Source of the DNA: Methylobacillus flagellatus_A
GTDB taxonomy: Bacteria > Pseudomonadota > Gammaproteobacteria > Burkholderiales > Methylophilaceae
Assembly: GCF_031344055.1 (NCBI RefSeq)
Contig: NZ_JADBEN010000001.1
Strand: one strand, 5' to 3'
Length of the DNA: 64,000 bases
Positions 17,271 through 26,708 of this stretch are shown in pieces. A program made the position numbers and the translations under genes. The first letter of the stretch is position 1; each line of letters starts with the position of its first letter. The notes under the pieces were generated by a model. It did no database searches and had not been told where the DNA came from. It was given only the letters and a program-made list of their open reading frames with translations.

Positions 17271-17369
17271 TACCAAAGGGCGGGCATGGCATTTCACCTG
17301 ACGCTGTATAATTCATGCTTAAACTAAATTGCCTGTCTTTATATTAATGAATACCACTAAGGCACTTGT

Positions 17370-18368
17370 ATGAATGATGAACTGTATTCCGGTAAGGATA
17401 TTCTGGTTACCGGTGGCCTGGGTTTTATAGGTTCCAATCTAGTCAAGCGCTTGGTTGCGCTCAATGCCAATGTGACGGTTGTTGACAGTCTGTTGCCGCT
17501 TTACGGCGGCAACGCCTTTAATCTCCATGGCCTTGAATTGTCAGTGAAAATCAATATCAGTGACGTGCGCGATAGCCATGCCATGGCCTATCTGATTAAA
17601 GACAAGGATTACCTGTTCAATCTTGCCGGGCAAACGAGTCATTTGGACTCCATGACGGACCCCAGGACAGATCTGGACATCAATGCTGCGGCCCAGCTTT
17701 CCATCTTGGAGGCTTGCCGGCAGCATAACCCGGCGGTGAAGATTGTGTTCGCCAGCACTAGGCAGCTCTATGGCAAGCCGGAATATCTGCCGGTGGATGA
17801 AGCGCATCCGATCAAGCCTGTGGATGTGAATGGCATCAATAAGCTGGCAGGCGAGTGGTACCACATCCTCTATAACAATGTGTATGGTATTAAGGCCTGT
17901 GCCTTGCGCCTGACCAATACCTACGGCCCAGGCATGCGTGTCAAGGATGCCAGGCAGACGTTTCTTGGCATCTGGTTACGCAGGTTGATCGAGGGCAAGC
18001 CTATCGCCGTGTTTGGTGATGGTTTGCAACTGCGGGATTTCAATTATGTGGATGATGTGGTGGATGCCTTATTGCTGGCAGCTGCCAGTGAAGCGGCGCA
18101 GGGACAAGTGTTCAATCTCGGCAGTGAGGAAGTAGTCAATCTGCAGCAAGTGGCTGAAATGATGACACAGCTGCAGCCTGGCTCCAGCTATGAGATTGTG
18201 CCATTCCCGCCGGAAAGAAAAGCGATTGATATTGGTGATTACTACAGTGATTTCAATAAGATCAAACAAGTGCTGGGCTGGAGCCCCAAGGTGGATTTAC
18301 AGCAAGGATTGGCTGCAAGCCTGGATTATTACCGCTTGCATCATGGCAAATATTGGGATGACTTATGA
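17370..18368 (+). CDS. NAD-dependent nucleotide-sugar epimerase/dehydratase, atypical active site
   Basis: The 332-residue extended SDR opens with ILVTGGLGFIGSNLVKRLV. ASTRQLYGKPEYLPVDE is the active-site Ser/Thr region. Where YxxxK is expected the protein reads NGINK, so the catalytic Tyr is replaced by Asn while the Lys is kept. The flanking GEWYHILYNNVYGI looks well conserved, so this is more likely a subfamily trait than decay. It overlaps the DegT aminotransferase gene by four bases. The pair may build an amino sugar, but the substrate is not known. Confidence 0.82.
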   Translation: MNDELYSGKDILVTGGLGFIGSNLVKRLVALNANVTVVDSLLPLYGGNAFNLHGLELSVKINISDVRDSHAMAYLIKDKDYLFNLAGQTSHLDSMTDPRTDLDINAAAQLSILEACRQHNPAVKIVFASTRQLYGKPEYLPVDEAHPIKPVDVNGINKLAGEWYHILYNNVYGIKACALRLTNTYGPGMRVKDARQTFLGIWLRRLIEGKPIAVFGDGLQLRDFNYVDDVVDALLLAAASEAAQGQVFNLGSEEVVNLQQVAEMMTQLQPGSSYEIVPFPPERKAIDIGDYYSDFNKIKQVLGWSPKVDLQQGLAASLDYYRLHHGKYWDDL

Positions 18369-19465
18369 TTTTAATGAATGATTTCAAGGCGGAGCCAGAA
18401 GCACTGATCGCTGCTGAATTGCAGGCCGTAGAACGTGTTTTGCGCTCTGGCTGGTATGTACTTGGTGAGGAAGGTCGCAAGTTCGAGGCAATTTGGTCCC
18501 AGCGCTGTGGTACCCAGCATGCGGTAGGGGTGGGTAACGGGATGGATGCCATAGAAATCGGCCTGCGCGCACTGGATATAGGCCCAGGCGACGAGGTGAT
18601 CACGACGGCGATGACGGCCTTTGCTTCGGTGCTGGCCATCATACGCGCTGGTGCTACCCCGGTGTTAGCCGATATAGATCCTGAGACAGGATTGCTGAGC
18701 CTGGAAAGTGTACGCCGCTGCATAGGTCCACAGACCAAGGCGGTCTTACTGGTGCATCTTTACGGCCAGGTGCGGGATATGCCCGCATGGCTGGCATTGT
18801 GTGAGCAACACCAGATTGCTTTGCTGGAGGATTGTGCCCAGGCGCATCTGGCGAGTGTGGCTGGGCAGGTGGCAGGGAGCTTTGGCAGTTTTGGCGCGTA
18901 CAGTTTTTATCCCACTAAAAATCTGGGCGCTATCGGCGATGGTGGTGCTTTGGTTACCTCCAATGCAGCCTTGGCAGACAAGGCAAGGGTGTTAAGAAAT
19001 TATGGTCAAAGCGTACGCTACTATCATCCTGAATTTGGCATGAATAGCCGGCTGGATGAGGTGCAGGCAGCATTGTTGTCAGTTCGACTGCAATGGCTGG
19101 AGCAATACACTGCCCATAGGCAGTCAATTGCGCTGCAATACCGCAGTGCTTTGAATAATCCGCATGTGAAGCTGCTGCTGGCCCCTGAGGCCGTGAGTGC
19201 CCATGTTTATCATTTGTTTGTCGTGTTGACGCAGCACCGCGAATCACTGCAGGCACATTTGCAAGTCAGTGGTGTGCAGGCGCTGATTCACTACCCAGTG
19301 CCTATCCATCATCAGGAAAAGTGTGGCGATATACGGCGAGACCCTGCAGGTCTTCAAGCAAGTGAAACCCATGCACTGCAATGCCTGTCTTTACCATGCC
19401 ATCCTCAAATGACTGAGCAGGATATTCAGGTCGTTATTGATGCAGTCAACCGGTTTGCTCCTTAG
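18365..19465 (+). CDS. DegT/DnrJ/EryC1/StrS-family aminotransferase
   Basis: The 366-residue PLP enzyme transfers an amino group to a keto-sugar nucleotide. Seen are GNGMDAIEIGLRALDIGPGDE, VLLVHLYGQVRDM, LLEDCAQAHLA and the PLP lysine in YSFYPTKNLGAIGDGGA. It overlaps the SDR before it, so the SDR probably provides its keto-sugar. It is the only sugar aminotransferase in the cluster. Confidence 0.92.
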   Translation: MILMNDFKAEPEALIAAELQAVERVLRSGWYVLGEEGRKFEAIWSQRCGTQHAVGVGNGMDAIEIGLRALDIGPGDEVITTAMTAFASVLAIIRAGATPVLADIDPETGLLSLESVRRCIGPQTKAVLLVHLYGQVRDMPAWLALCEQHQIALLEDCAQAHLASVAGQVAGSFGSFGAYSFYPTKNLGAIGDGGALVTSNAALADKARVLRNYGQSVRYYHPEFGMNSRLDEVQAALLSVRLQWLEQYTAHRQSIALQYRSALNNPHVKLLLAPEAVSAHVYHLFVVLTQHRESLQAHLQVSGVQALIHYPVPIHHQEKCGDIRRDPAGLQASETHALQCLSLPCHPQMTEQDIQVVIDAVNRFAP

Positions 19466-19467
19466 AT

Positions 19468-20418
19468 ATGGAACATTTTGTTACTCTGTTTGATAGCAAG
19501 TTCCTGCCTCAAGGCATGTGTCTGCATGATTCCCTGACTCGTTGCACAAAAGCTTTTCATTTATGGATCGTTTGTATGGACCAGGAAGTCCATGAGCAAT
19601 TGTTGGCATTGAAGTTGCCGCATGTTTCGCTGATGCGCTTAGCCGATTTTGAAAGTGATGCCTTATTGGCGGTCAAGCCAGGCAGATCTAAAGGTGAATA
19701 TTGCTGGACAATAACTCCATTTACGGCTGACTGGGTATTTTCACTTGATGATCAAGTAAAGCGTGTCACTTATTTGGATGCCGACTTATTGTTTTTCAAC
19801 GATCCTGCTGTGCTGTTTCAGGAATTCGAGGAAAGTGGCAAGCATGTCATGATTACTGAGCATGCATATGCACCTGACTACATTCATTACCTGGAGACTA
19901 GTGGACGCTTTTGTGTTCAATTCATGGTTTTTGATCGAAGTCCAGAGGCTAGAAGAATCATGCAGTGGTGGCAGGAACGTTGCCTGGAATGGTGTTATGC
20001 ACGAATGGAAGATGGCAGATTTGGTGACCAGAAATATTTGGATGTATGGCCTCAATTATTTACGCATGATGTCCATATCTTGCAATGCGTTGAACAAACC
20101 TTGGCACCGTGGAATGTTGATTATCAGTTGCAGCAACAGCCTCGTAAATTCAAACCGGTTTTTTATCATTTTCATGCCTTTCGCATTATAGGTTTGGGTA
20201 GTGTCAGACTCTATGAGGGCTATCGCATAGCTTCTAGTTCTCGTTATCTTTACGATGAGTACCTTGCTACCTTGAACCGACAAATCGCTGTATTGCATCG
20301 ACATGCCATTCCCGTGGCTTTATTGCCAGAGAGGCGTGGTATCAGGCCGTACCTGGCATCATGTTATACCTGGCTGAAAGGATTGACCGCCAAAGCCAGG
20401 ATTGATACATATGCTTAG
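19468..20418 (+). CDS. Glycosyltransferase, GT8-like (nucleotide-diphospho-sugar transferase)
   Basis: The 316-residue protein begins HFVTLFDSKFLPQGMCLHDS and has a DxD motif in VTYLDADLLFFNDP. A middle FCVQFMVFDRSPEARRIMQW and a late FYHFHAFRIIG fit a retaining GT-A transferase. It has no signal peptide or clear membrane segment. It starts three bases after the aminotransferase stop. The linkage it forms is not predictable. Confidence 0.75.
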   Translation: MEHFVTLFDSKFLPQGMCLHDSLTRCTKAFHLWIVCMDQEVHEQLLALKLPHVSLMRLADFESDALLAVKPGRSKGEYCWTITPFTADWVFSLDDQVKRVTYLDADLLFFNDPAVLFQEFEESGKHVMITEHAYAPDYIHYLETSGRFCVQFMVFDRSPEARRIMQWWQERCLEWCYARMEDGRFGDQKYLDVWPQLFTHDVHILQCVEQTLAPWNVDYQLQQQPRKFKPVFYHFHAFRIIGLGSVRLYEGYRIASSSRYLYDEYLATLNRQIAVLHRHAIPVALLPERRGIRPYLASCYTWLKGLTAKARIDTYA

Positions 20419-21166
20419 GCTTAGTCTAATAACAGCTACTTATAATGCCGCCAAAAATTTACCATTTTTGGTGGAAAGCCTGCTTAATCAAAGTGATATG
20501 GATTTTGAATGGGTCGTAGCAGATGGGGGATCAAACGATCAGACTTTGTCTTATTTAAAAGGTATATCTGGCATTAATCTCTTGCTCTCGGAGCAACAGG
20601 ATTTTGGTATTTATGATGCTTTAAATCGAGCTATTGCGCTGAGTTCAGGTGATTATTATATAGTCTTGGGTGCTGATGACCGTTTATATTCGCATGCTGT
20701 ACAGGCATTCAAGCTGGCGGCGAGCAAAAGTCATTATGATATTGTCACGGCTAGGGTTGATTCGGATTATGGCGTTATGAGGGCAGGGAGTGGAAAACCT
20801 TGTGTACGCGGGCAATTGGCTTATATTTCTAACCATTCTGTCGGCACCATGATTAAGAAAAACCTGCATGATCGTTTTGGCTATTATTCACGTCGTTTTC
20901 CTATTACTGCTGATCAGTATTTCATCAAACGAGTTTGTGATGCTGAAGATACATTGATTCATCAAGCTGATTTTGTTGCTGGCTATTATCCGACTACAGG
21001 TGTTTCTGGTGCCGATATTCCTGGGACGATGACTGAGTTTTTCCGCGTACAGCTGGAGACTGAGCGCTATCCAGTATTACAAATATTACTATTCATTGCG
21101 CGCTTGATTCGTCATATGCCCAAGCTTATCCGGTATGCAAAGAATAAACAGATGGACAAATTCTAA
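20411..21166 (+). CDS. Family 2 glycosyltransferase
   Basis: The 251-residue product begins LRLSLITATYNAAKNLPFLV, the GT2 N-terminus, with FEWVVADGGSNDQTLSYL and the acidic GADDR motif (VLGADDRLYSHA). I chose the ATG at 20411, which has AGGA upstream and overlaps the previous gene by eight bases. A TTG at 20402 is too close to that site. It is a WcaA-like inverting transferase of unknown specificity. Confidence 0.85.
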   Translation: MLRLSLITATYNAAKNLPFLVESLLNQSDMDFEWVVADGGSNDQTLSYLKGISGINLLLSEQQDFGIYDALNRAIALSSGDYYIVLGADDRLYSHAVQAFKLAASKSHYDIVTARVDSDYGVMRAGSGKPCVRGQLAYISNHSVGTMIKKNLHDRFGYYSRRFPITADQYFIKRVCDAEDTLIHQADFVAGYYPTTGVSGADIPGTMTEFFRVQLETERYPVLQILLFIARLIRHMPKLIRYAKNKQMDKF

Positions 21167-21174
21167 CCACCGGT

Positions 21175-22260
21175 ATGGATAATAACAACGTATTGTTTAT
21201 TACTGCCTTTCATCCGGGAGGGAGAGGCTTTATTGGTGCTGGTGAGGCCATTAGTGAGCAGCATCTTGAGTTACTTTTTGCGCAAGGTAAACAGGTACAT
21301 GTGTTGGCCCTGGCTCCTGCGTATCAAGAAGCTAGTCCCGAGGTGGTGGCATTATGTGCTTCCTATACATCTGTAGTGCATTCGCGTTGGATGACTTTTT
21401 CTGCTTTATTCAATCAGCTCAGCAATAGAAGTTGGATTGGTCCTTGGTTCTTCACCCGTATGTCGCCTAAAGCGTTACATATCATTCGCCAGTTACTAGA
21501 CCAGTATTCGATTTCAAGTATTTATTTAGACTTTCCTTCTTGCCTAGGTTTTTCTTCAGTATTCAATCATCTGCCACTTCATTACATTGTGCATGATGTA
21601 GTGACCCAAAAAGTAGAGCGGCGACCTTTGTTGAGAGTGATATCCCAAGCTATTTCTTGTGTAGAGAGCTCATTACTGGAGCGAGTTTCTCAGTGTTTTG
21701 TGTTGTCTGAAAAAGATGCATTGAAGTGTAAAGGTATGGGATATAGCGGCAGGATTGATGTTGTCATGCCACGTAATCTGAAAATTGGCGTTGTTAGTGA
21801 TGCAGCGCCTATCAGCGATATTGTAAAACGCTTTGCGGAGCGGAAAAATTTGGTATTTTTCGGCAATATGCAGCGCGCCGAAAACCACTATTCAATACTT
21901 AGATTTCTCATCTTATGCTATCCAAAAATCTGGATTAAACATCGTGATGTGCAATTCTGGATATTGGGACTTTCTCCAAGGAAATCACTGCGTGCCTTGG
22001 GATTGTTACTCCCTGGAGTTAAGGTAGTTGGTGCTGTTGATGACCCGACGTTGGCATTCAAAGAGTCAACTTTTTGTATAGCCCCTGTTTATTATGGTGC
22101 AGGTGTGAAGATTAAAGTGTTGCAGATGTTAGATGCAGGTGCCACTGTAGTCTCTACACCGGTTGGCGCTGAAGGAATTGCTCAAATTGAAGAACTGGTG
22201 ACAGTGGATAATGATCTCCTGACATCAACCATTATTAACTTGCTGGGCAATGAGGCATGA
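21175..22260 (+). CDS. Family 4-like (GT-B) glycosyltransferase
   Basis: The 361-residue protein has an N-terminal half with VLFITAFHPGGRGFIGAGEA. Its C-terminal half has the GT-B nucleotide-binding signature APVYYGAGVKIKVLQMLDAG followed by VVSTPVGAEGI. This fits a retaining group 1 transferase using a nucleotide sugar, possibly GDP-fucose or GDP-mannose made upstream, though that is a guess. Its stop overlaps the next start in ATGA. Confidence 0.82.
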   Translation: MDNNNVLFITAFHPGGRGFIGAGEAISEQHLELLFAQGKQVHVLALAPAYQEASPEVVALCASYTSVVHSRWMTFSALFNQLSNRSWIGPWFFTRMSPKALHIIRQLLDQYSISSIYLDFPSCLGFSSVFNHLPLHYIVHDVVTQKVERRPLLRVISQAISCVESSLLERVSQCFVLSEKDALKCKGMGYSGRIDVVMPRNLKIGVVSDAAPISDIVKRFAERKNLVFFGNMQRAENHYSILRFLILCYPKIWIKHRDVQFWILGLSPRKSLRALGLLLPGVKVVGAVDDPTLAFKESTFCIAPVYYGAGVKIKVLQMLDAGATVVSTPVGAEGIAQIEELVTVDNDLLTSTIINLLGNEA

Positions 22261-23177
22261 CACGGCCAAGTCGTTTCAAGGTTGCAGTGCTGGTGGCGAG
22301 TTTTAATGGTAGACAATGGATAGCTGAGCAGTTTGATAGCATTTTGAATCAATTAGATGTGGATGTTCAGGTGTTTGTTTCGGATGATTGTTCCATTGAT
22401 GATACTTGGGCATGGTTGAGCCAGATGAGTCTGTCATATTCTAATATCAGCTTATTGTCTCGTAATGATCGTTTTGGATCTGCGGGTAGTAACTTTTATC
22501 GGCTGATTACTGAAGTGGATACCAGGGACTTTGATTTTGTGGCTTTTTCCGATCAGGATGATCTTTGGGATATAGATAAACTGAGCCGGCATATTAAATT
22601 ATTACAAGTACATAATGCGGATGGTATTTCTTCAAATGTCTTAGCATTTTGGCCTGATGGGGCGCAACAGTTGATCGTCAAATCGCAACCGCAACGTAAA
22701 TTTGACTATTTATTTGAATCAGCGGGCCCTGGCTGTACTTTTTTGATGACACCTAGGCTGGTTGCCAAGGTTAAGGATGTGTTGAGAGATGTTCCAGCCG
22801 CAAAGATAGTGAGTTTGCATGACTGGCTGACTTATGCGGTAGCCCGGGCTTCTGGGGTAAAATGGATAATTGATTCCCGACCTTCCATTTTATATCGGCA
22901 ACATGCGCATAATGTGGTCGGAGCTAATACCAGCTTGCAAGCAAAATGGATTCGCATCAAAAAAATGCGACAAGGCTGGTATCGACAACAAGTCACCGCT
23001 GTTTCGCAAGTCGCTTATGCTATCAATCATAATCCTGAGATCGGTACATTGTTGTCGATTTTGCCATCCATTTCGTGGGGCAGCCGTTTGAGATTGTTGC
23101 GATATGCTTGGCAGGGGCGGCGTTCAGTTTTTGACCGTTGGGCATTGATGGTTTCGATATTGCTGGGATTTTTTTAA
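22257..23177 (+). CDS. Family 2 glycosyltransferase (rhamnosyltransferase-like)
   Basis: The 306-residue GT2 enzyme has FKVAVLVASFNGRQWIAEQF, VFVSDDCSIDDTW, the DxD-like AFSDQDDLWDIDKL and a C-terminal LHDWLTYAVA block. This arrangement is typical of transferases that add rhamnose or similar deoxysugars. It overlaps its neighbours by four bases upstream and one base downstream (TAATG). Confidence 0.85.
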   Translation: MTRPSRFKVAVLVASFNGRQWIAEQFDSILNQLDVDVQVFVSDDCSIDDTWAWLSQMSLSYSNISLLSRNDRFGSAGSNFYRLITEVDTRDFDFVAFSDQDDLWDIDKLSRHIKLLQVHNADGISSNVLAFWPDGAQQLIVKSQPQRKFDYLFESAGPGCTFLMTPRLVAKVKDVLRDVPAAKIVSLHDWLTYAVARASGVKWIIDSRPSILYRQHAHNVVGANTSLQAKWIRIKKMRQGWYRQQVTAVSQVAYAINHNPEIGTLLSILPSISWGSRLRLLRYAWQGRRSVFDRWALMVSILLGFF

Positions 23178-24127
23178 TGTGCCAGGCAAAGAATATCTTA
23201 GTTACAGGCGCTACTGGTTTTGTCGGCAAAGCCCTGTGTGAGAGTTTGCGGAGGCAGGGTTGTGTCGTAACAACAGTCGGACGTGCTAATAATGTTCAGG
23301 GTAGAGCTCCTGATTATCAGGTAACTTCGATTGATCGCCAAACGGATTGGTCGGGTATCTTGGATGGTGTGAATGTTGTCATGCATCTTGCAGCCCGAGT
23401 GCATGTCATGCGTGAACCACTTGTCAATCCTTTGGATGCATATCGCGAAACGAATGTCGAAGGAACATTGAACCTGGCTCGCCAAGCTGCCCAGGCTGGT
23501 GTGAAACGCTTTATCTTTATCAGTTCCATCAAGGTAAATGGTGATCAGACTCTGCCTGGAAAGCCTTTTACTGCGTACGATGTACCAGCTCCCGAAGATG
23601 CGTACGGTATTTCAAAGTTCGAGGCAGAGCAGGGTTTGCTGGCCTTGGCGAGGGAAACTGGGATGGAGGTTGTGATCATTCGTCCTCCGTTGGTGTATGG
23701 ACCAGGAGTGAAGGGAAATTTTGTCAGTATCATGAAGTTGATCAGAAGCGGTGTGCCTTTACCTTTCGGTGCTATCCATAACCAGCGCTCTTTGGTGGCG
23801 ATTGATAATTTGGTGAGCCTGATCATGACATGCATTGATCATCCAGCAGCTGCTTACCAGGTTTTCCTGGTAAGCGATGGCGAGGATTTGTCCACTTCTG
23901 ATTTGTTGCGGCGTTTAGCCAAGGCTGCAGGAGTTTCTTCCCGGTTAATTCCGATTCCAGCCGGTGTGTTAAACACGGGTTTGACTATGTCGGGTAAAAG
24001 GATGGTTGCCCAGCGGCTTTTAGGTTCTTTGCAAGTCGATATTTCCAAAACTCAGGAAATGTTGGGATGGACGCCGCCTGTGACTGTAGATGAAGGTCTG
24101 CGACGTTGCTTTGTTGCAGAAGGCTGA
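23177..24127 (+). CDS. WbpV/WreQ-like nucleotide-sugar 4-reductase or epimerase (SDR)
   Basis: The 316-residue extended SDR has NILVTGATGFVGKALCESLR, the SSIKVNG active-site Ser region, and a normal YxxxK in DAYGISKFEAE. The sequence resembles enzymes that sit with an initiating transferase and a WbpM-type dehydratase. There they reduce UDP-4-keto-6-deoxy-GlcNAc to UDP-QuiNAc. The next two genes are just such a transferase and dehydratase, which supports this reading. A plain 4-epimerase is the alternative. The ATG at 23177 overlaps the preceding stop by one base. Confidence 0.78.
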   Translation: MCQAKNILVTGATGFVGKALCESLRRQGCVVTTVGRANNVQGRAPDYQVTSIDRQTDWSGILDGVNVVMHLAARVHVMREPLVNPLDAYRETNVEGTLNLARQAAQAGVKRFIFISSIKVNGDQTLPGKPFTAYDVPAPEDAYGISKFEAEQGLLALARETGMEVVIIRPPLVYGPGVKGNFVSIMKLIRSGVPLPFGAIHNQRSLVAIDNLVSLIMTCIDHPAAAYQVFLVSDGEDLSTSDLLRRLAKAAGVSSRLIPIPAGVLNTGLTMSGKRMVAQRLLGSLQVDISKTQEMLGWTPPVTVDEGLRRCFVAEG

Positions 24128-24129
24128 TC

Positions 24130-24681
24130 GTGATTCGATTTTTTGATGTTGTGTTCTCACTATTAGGCTTGGTTCTCGGCTTGCCATTGCTGCTGATTAT
24201 CTATTTATTAGGATTGTGGGATACAGGGTCGCCTTTATTTCGCCAGGTGCGTGTCGGACGCTATCAGCAACCTTTTACATTGGTGAAGTTTCGCACCATG
24301 CAGGTGGATACGGCTTCGGTCGCCAGTCATTTGGCTTCAGCTTCATCGATTACAAGGTTAGGAAGTTTTTTGCGCAAGACCAAGTTGGATGAGTTGCCGC
24401 AGTTATGGAATGTACTGAAAGGGGAGATGAGCCTTGTCGGACCGCGGCCTAATTTGTTCAATCAAGAGGAATTGATTGCCGAGCGGGCAAAGCGAGGTGT
24501 TTATGATGCGCGCCCTGGCATTACGGGGATTGCGCAGGTGAACGGTATCGATATGTCCGTTCCTCAGCTTTTGGCTGAAACGGATGCACGCATGTTGCGC
24601 GATATGCGGGTATCGCTTTATTTTAAGTTGTTGTTCCAGACGCTGCTGGGTAAAGGGCGTGGTGATCGTGTTGTGCATTGA
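24130..24681 (+). CDS. Initiating phosphoglycosyl transferase (PglC/WreU-like, small monotopic)
   Basis: The 183-residue product starts at GTG 24130, with AAGG eight bases upstream. It has a single N-terminal membrane helix (VIRFFDVVFSLLGLVLGLPLL) and the catalytic core of monotopic phosphoglycosyl transferases: KFRTMQ, RKTKLDELPQLWNVLKGEMS with the Asp-Glu dyad, and LVGPRP. It transfers a sugar-1-phosphate to undecaprenyl phosphate at the inner membrane, starting the repeat unit. With its neighbours, QuiNAc-1-phosphate is the likely first sugar (inference). Confidence 0.9.
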   Translation: MIRFFDVVFSLLGLVLGLPLLLIIYLLGLWDTGSPLFRQVRVGRYQQPFTLVKFRTMQVDTASVASHLASASSITRLGSFLRKTKLDELPQLWNVLKGEMSLVGPRPNLFNQEELIAERAKRGVYDARPGITGIAQVNGIDMSVPQLLAETDARMLRDMRVSLYFKLLFQTLLGKGRGDRVVH

Positions 24682-24773
24682 TTTAGCAAGGACATGTGTT
24701 AATTGTTGTGAATGATGGGTTATTAGGAAATGGTTTTGAGTAAAATGTATTTATTTCATTTTAGGTTTGATGC

Positions 24774-26687
24774 GTGCTGAACATCCATCCAACATTCAAG
24801 TGGTCCAATTATATTAGTTTGAACAATCCACGGTCTTTAAGCGCCTGGCTTCATGATATTGCTGTGGCGGCATTGGCATGGTGGGTGGCTTTTCTTTTCC
24901 GCTTTAATTTCGACATTCCGAGCAGTTTCACGCAAAGCATGCTGGAAAGTGCTGCTTGGGTGATCCCCTTGCAGGCGCTCGTATTCTTGTTTTCGGGTCT
25001 TTATCGCGGGGTTTGGCGTTTTGCCAGTTTGCCGGATTTGCAGCGGCTGATTCGCGCGATTGCCATTAGTGCTGCTGCTGTCGTTGCCATCTTGTTCATG
25101 TTCAAACCGGATGGCGTTGTCCCAAGATCGGTATTGCTCATGGATCCGATGTTGTTATTGCTATTCATGGGAGGTAGCCGTTTTGCCTACCGCGCCTGGA
25201 AAGAGCATCGTTTGTACGGTTCGGCGCAGCTGGCTGGAAAACCCGTACTGGTGCTCGGGGCAGGAGAGGCGGCCATTGCCTTGTTGAAAGACCTTTCCAA
25301 AAGCCGTGAATGGCATGTGGTCGGGTTGCTGGATGACAAGAAAACCATGCTTGGGCGGGAGCTGCTGGGCATCAATGTGTTGGGAGAAATTGAGCAGTTA
25401 CCGCGGATTGCCGATGATTTGTCCGTCAGCCATGTGATTGTCGCCATGCCGTCCGCACGCCATCAACGGCGCAGGCAGGTGGTTGAACTAGCCAACAAGA
25501 GCGGCCTGACCGCACTCACCGTGCCGTCTTTTGACGATCTGATGAGCGGACGTCTGAGCATGGCTCAGCTTAGGCCGGTAGAGGTGGAGGATTTGCTTGG
25601 GCGGGAGCCGGTCAGTCTTGACGGGGAAGGCCTGCAGCATTTGATTGAAGGGCAGGCGGTGCTGATCAGCGGCGCGGGCGGTTCCATCGGTTCTGAGTTG
25701 TGCCGCCAAGTGCTGAAGTATCGCCCGGCATGCCTGGTTTGCCTGGATCAGTCGGAATATGCGCTGTATCGATTGGAGCAGGAGTTCAACAGGGTTGAGA
25801 CCGATACCAGCATCGAGTATGTGGTGGGCGATGTGAGAAATGCCCGGCGGGTAAGGCAAGTGCTTGGGCGCTACATGCCCCAGGTGGTGTTTCATGCGGC
25901 AGCGTACAAGCATGTGCCCATGATGGAGAACCGCAATGTGGCGGAGTCATTGTCAAATAATGTCAATGGTACTTACACATTGGCCCAGGCGTGTAAAACT
26001 GCAGGGGTTGCCAAGTTTGTGCTGGTCTCGACCGATAAGGCGGTGAACCCAACAAACGTGATGGGGGCCAGCAAGCGCTTGGCGGAGATGGTATGCCAAG
26101 GCTTGCAGGAGGAGTCGGGCACGCGCTTCGTCGTGGTGCGTTTTGGCAATGTGCTGGGTAGCAGCGGCAGTGTCATCCCTAAGTTCCGGGAGCAGATTGC
26201 GGCAGGCGGGCCGATTACGGTCACGCATCCCGAGATTACCCGTTATTTCATGTCGATTCCCGAGGCGTGCCAGTTGGTCATGCAGGCTGGCATGATGGGA
26301 AGCGGAGGGGAGATATTCGTGTTGGACATGGGAGACCCTGTCAAGATTGTGGACTTGGCGCGTGATATGATACGGCTATCCGGTCTTAATGAAGATGACA
26401 TTGAGATCGTATATTCTGGGTTGCGTCCCGGCGAAAAGCTCTATGAGGAACTTTTGGCCGACGACGAACTCACTTTACCGACGCCGCACGATAAGTTGCG
26501 TATCGCTGTGGCGCGGAACGTAGATGAGGCTTGGGTGCAAGCATTGCTGAAGTGGATAGACAGGGCATCGCTCATAGATGAATCTGTCATCAAACAAGAG
26601 CTGGGCATGTGGGTGGAGGAGTATGCGGGGGACATCCATGCTAACCCGGCGCTAGTGTTGCCATCCGAGTCTTCAACCATACATTAA
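24774..26687 (+). CDS. WbpM/CapD/PglF-type membrane nucleotide-sugar 4,6-dehydratase
   Basis: The 637-residue protein has four N-terminal transmembrane helices (about residues 20-130). A first Rossmann-like region follows (VLVLGAGEAAIALLKDLSKS), then the catalytic SDR domain starting VLISGAGGSIGSELCRQVL, with VSTDKAVNPTNVMGASKRLAE and FGNVLGSSGSVIPKF. Family members convert UDP-GlcNAc to UDP-4-keto-6-deoxy-GlcNAc. The start is a GTG with AGG eight bases upstream. A 92-base gap separates it from the transferase, which may hold a promoter. Confidence 0.93.
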   Translation: MLNIHPTFKWSNYISLNNPRSLSAWLHDIAVAALAWWVAFLFRFNFDIPSSFTQSMLESAAWVIPLQALVFLFSGLYRGVWRFASLPDLQRLIRAIAISAAAVVAILFMFKPDGVVPRSVLLMDPMLLLLFMGGSRFAYRAWKEHRLYGSAQLAGKPVLVLGAGEAAIALLKDLSKSREWHVVGLLDDKKTMLGRELLGINVLGEIEQLPRIADDLSVSHVIVAMPSARHQRRRQVVELANKSGLTALTVPSFDDLMSGRLSMAQLRPVEVEDLLGREPVSLDGEGLQHLIEGQAVLISGAGGSIGSELCRQVLKYRPACLVCLDQSEYALYRLEQEFNRVETDTSIEYVVGDVRNARRVRQVLGRYMPQVVFHAAAYKHVPMMENRNVAESLSNNVNGTYTLAQACKTAGVAKFVLVSTDKAVNPTNVMGASKRLAEMVCQGLQEESGTRFVVVRFGNVLGSSGSVIPKFREQIAAGGPITVTHPEITRYFMSIPEACQLVMQAGMMGSGGEIFVLDMGDPVKIVDLARDMIRLSGLNEDDIEIVYSGLRPGEKLYEELLADDELTLPTPHDKLRIAVARNVDEAWVQALLKWIDRASLIDESVIKQELGMWVEEYAGDIHANPALVLPSESSTIH

Positions 26688-26708
26688 ATCAAGAAAGACA
26701 TTGAAGAG

